DNA of 64,000 nt, taken from contig VGTI01000001.1 of the NCBI GenBank assembly GCA_016874735.1, positions 62,001-126,000 on the forward strand, in the 5' to 3' direction. The position numbers and the translations under genes are program-made. The notes beneath the pieces are model-generated. The model was not told the origin of the DNA. It searched no databases and saw only the letters and a program-made list of their open reading frames with translations. Shown here in pieces: positions 62,118-64,000 of this stretch (positions are counted from its first letter, which is position 1; each line of letters opens with the position of its first letter). The DNA comes from Deltaproteobacteria bacterium (lineage in GTDB: Bacteria; Bdellovibrionota_B; Oligoflexia; Oligoflexales; CAIYRB01).

Positions 62118-62689
62118 AACCACCCGCTGCACCGCCATCTGTAGCTGCAGTCGATATTACCTGCCAAGTGCGCAGGTACAGAGTGAGCACTGCAGTTATC
62201 ACAGCGATAGCTAGGGAAATAAAATCTCATCTGGGGCTGGACGATTTTCAAATCGGCATCACATTCGTCGGTAGCCGCGCGATTAGAACGCTCAATCATC
62301 GGTTTAGAGATCGCGACAAGGTCACTGATGTGTTGTCATTCCCCCAAATTGATTGGCAGAGGCCTGTGCCCGTGCGTAGAAAGCGCAAGACTAATCGAGG
62401 GCAAGGCGATGCATTTTTGCTGCATACCCTGGGTGATATCGTGATTTCCATCCCGGAGGCTGAACGCAATGCGGCGCAAATAGGCCAAAGTTTGGAGCGT
62501 GAGCTATGTTTTTTGGTAGTTCACGGATTTTTACATCTCTGTGGTTACGACCATATGGTGCCAAAAGATGAGGCCATCATGTTGAGAGCGCAGCGCGTGC
62601 TGATGCAAAGACTCGGCGAGGGCACACGTCGTCCGCTCTGGCGCAATTGCGTTAAGACAACTTTAGTTAGAAGAAAGCGAGCCCGATAG
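62114..62689 (+). CDS. ybeY: Endoribonuclease YbeY
   Basis: Metal-dependent RNase in 16S rRNA 3' maturation and ribosome quality control. The zinc motif HGFLHLCGYDH is near residue 140, preceded by TDVLSFP and LGDIVIS. At 191 aa it is longer than the usual 150-160: an insertion rich in K/R after FPQIDWQRPVP (about 82-100) and a basic C-terminal extension (RNCVKTTLVRRKRAR) account for it. GTG start coupled to the small upstream gene. The CorC/HlyC gene begins 2 nt after its stop, a common neighbour. Confidence 0.94.
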   Translation: MKPPAAPPSVAAVDITCQVRRYRVSTAVITAIAREIKSHLGLDDFQIGITFVGSRAIRTLNHRFRDRDKVTDVLSFPQIDWQRPVPVRRKRKTNRGQGDAFLLHTLGDIVISIPEAERNAAQIGQSLERELCFLVVHGFLHLCGYDHMVPKDEAIMLRAQRVLMQRLGEGTRRPLWRNCVKTTLVRRKRAR

Positions 62690-62691
62690 TC

Positions 62692-64000
62692 ATGGAAGCA
62701 TTGTCTTCATACGACACTACCCAATTGGCAATAATTTCCGTAGCCCTGCTACTCTCGGCCTTTTTCTCTGGGACAGAGACAGCCATTACTGGGCTAGGGT
62801 CGCTCAAAGCTAAACATCTCATGGAACAGGGAAGTACCGCGAAACGGCAGCTTAATTTATGGCTGACGCATCCGGGTAGAGTGCTCACGACGATTCTGAT
62901 CTTCAATAATCTATTTCATATTTTAGCGTCTGCAGTAGCGACGGATTTCGCTTCCAGGCATTTACAGAGTCAAGCCATTGGTATTGCGACTGGTGTGATG
63001 ACTTTACTGATTCTTTTCTTTGTCGAGATCATTCCTAAGTCCTTTGCCAAGACCCATGCTGAGCGAGTCGCGGTCCCGGCACTGAGAATGATTTATGCCA
63101 TCTACCTAGTGGTCGCTCCCTTGGTTTGGTTGGTATCAGGGTTTGCCCTCAGAGTGGTGGGCAAGTTGGGAGGGGTTAGACAAGATACCCCACCGATCAC
63201 AGAGGAGGAGTTAGAGTATCTTGTGAACGTCGGTGAGCGTGCCGGTGTACTTGAAGAAACTAAGAAAGAAATGATCGTTGGTGTCTTTGAGTTTGATGAA
63301 ACTAAAGTCCGGGAGATCATGACCCCGCGGCCTGACGTCAAGTGGCTAGGCGACGACGCCACTCTCGCCGAGTCCCTGGCCTTAGCAGTTGAATCTGGGA
63401 TGTCACGGATTCCTGTGTGCGAAAATGGTGCAATAGACAATGTCATCGGGATTTTGCTCGTCAAAGATCTTCTTAAGGTGGCGCGCGATCAGCAGCGTGA
63501 CAGCACTCCATTTAGCGTCAAAAGAATTATGCGCTCACCATTCTTTGTGCCCGAATCAAAACCAGTGATGGATGTTTTTAAAGAGTTAAAAAGCAGCAAG
63601 AACCATATCGCTATCGTCATAGACGAGCACGGTGGGACGGCGGGCTTGGTCACTATGGAAGATATCCTGGAGGAGATCGTAGGGGAAATCCAAGACGAGT
63701 ACGATACGGAGGAGGCCGAGATTATCGAGACCGAGCCCGGAGTGTTTGATGTCGCTGGATCTTGTAACATTGATGAATTTCTTGAGCATTTCGGTATCGA
63801 GGAAGAGGATCTCAAAGAAAAACCTGATGAAGGTACAGACACTATCGCTGGCTGGATTGTGGCACTACTCGGGGACCTGCCGGCCCAAGGTGAGACCCTC
63901 AAGATTGGTTCCTTGAACCTTGAGGTGACCGAAGTCGAGCGGCAGCGGATTAGGCGCGTCAAGGTAACGGCCACTAAACCTGTGCAGGCAGATCCTATCG
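62692..64000 (+). CDS. HlyC/CorC (CNNM/DUF21-CBS) transporter-like protein, cut by the window end
   Basis: At least 436 aa; the 3' end lies outside. An N-terminal DUF21 membrane domain (1 to about 190) has the SGTETA motif (LLSAFFSGTETAITGL), NNLFHILAS and VEIIPKSFAK. It is followed by a paired CBS module (VREIMTPRPDVKWLG; VKRIMRSPFFVPESK and IAIVIDEHGGTAGLVTMEDILEEIVGEI) and the CorC_HlyC domain (DVAGSCNIDEFLEHFG; DTIAGWIVALLGDLP). Family members are linked to Mg/Co export or cation homeostasis. The ATG follows ybeY at 2 nt. Identity is clear; the transported ion is not. Confidence 0.93.
   Translation, partial: MEALSSYDTTQLAIISVALLLSAFFSGTETAITGLGSLKAKHLMEQGSTAKRQLNLWLTHPGRVLTTILIFNNLFHILASAVATDFASRHLQSQAIGIATGVMTLLILFFVEIIPKSFAKTHAERVAVPALRMIYAIYLVVAPLVWLVSGFALRVVGKLGGVRQDTPPITEEELEYLVNVGERAGVLEETKKEMIVGVFEFDETKVREIMTPRPDVKWLGDDATLAESLALAVESGMSRIPVCENGAIDNVIGILLVKDLLKVARDQQRDSTPFSVKRIMRSPFFVPESKPVMDVFKELKSSKNHIAIVIDEHGGTAGLVTMEDILEEIVGEIQDEYDTEEAEIIETEPGVFDVAGSCNIDEFLEHFGIEEEDLKEKPDEGTDTIAGWIVALLGDLPAQGETLKIGSLNLEVTEVERQRIRRVKVTATKPVQADPI

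Noticed and set aside
1-64000. CRISPR arrays, insertion sequences, prophage or integrative element
   Set aside because: No regularly spaced repeats, transposase, integrase or phage genes were found, and tRNA genes that could be attachment sites were not seen.

Overview
This window is a gene-dense piece of a Gram-negative chromosome with mid-range GC. I see no integrase, transposase, phage gene or CRISPR array. The heptose epimerase, an Omp85-type barrel, several other predicted outer-membrane barrels, at least six Cys-type lipoproteins and TatB all imply an outer membrane. The mix of a jag/khpB homologue in the rpmH-rnpA-yidD-yidC-mnmE cluster, a GYF_2 protein, a TIGR04552-like protein, many orphan lipoproteins and system I cytochrome c maturation best fits the former Deltaproteobacteria, especially Bdellovibrionota/Oligoflexia or Myxococcota. 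That placement is inference; no rRNA is present to settle it.

Layout. 1-2.2 kb: lysA (cut by the left edge), tatB and xth. 2.4-8.4 kb: a lipoprotein DNA/RNA endonuclease, polA, hldD behind a near-consensus sigma70 promoter, and an Omp85-like barrel. 8.4-15.3 kb: smc, an orphan propeller-like lipoprotein, ssb and an outer-membrane barrel. 15.4-25.4 kb: a phosphohexomutase with a nested-hairpin terminator, a divergent aldehyde dehydrogenase, a GYF_2 membrane protein, RhlE-type and Ski2-like helicases and a secreted S15/CocE-like hydrolase. 25.4-30.2 kb: the rpmH-rnpA-yidD-yidC-jag-mnmE operon, mostly joined by 4-nt stop/start overlaps. 30.2-35.9 kb: an orphan lipoprotein, a secreted protein made of four cysteine-pair repeats, alr, hslO, a VOC protein and a HEAT-like protein. 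36-41.2 kb: a shortened glmU, glmS and pcrA. 41.2-50.9 kb: a TPR-like lipoprotein, an FtsB-like protein, a Pro-rich lipoprotein, a DksA-type protein with a histone-H1-like tail, mutS, comF, a cysteine desulfurase and a divergent RelA/SpoT-like protein. 50.9-60 kb: thioredoxin-like and envelope proteins of unknown role, then ccmABCDEG. 60-64 kb: an RNHCP protein, rnpB (RNase P RNA), trmB, a small coupled gene, ybeY and a CorC/HlyC-type protein cut by the right edge.

Functionally the window concentrates on genome maintenance (polA, smc, ssb, xth, mutS, pcrA), envelope and wall precursors (lysA, alr, glmU, glmS, hldD), membrane protein insertion and export (yidC, yidD, tatB), tRNA/ribosome maturation (rnpA, rnpB, mnmE, trmB, ybeY) and cytochrome c biogenesis. 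No complete new defence or mobile system is evident. The least conventional items are the four-repeat cysteine protein, the GlmU without an acetyltransferase domain, the H1-tailed DksA, the aldehyde dehydrogenase with substituted active-site positions, the RelA-like protein, the long terminal helix of rnpB, and an uncharacterised envelope gene set upstream of ccm.
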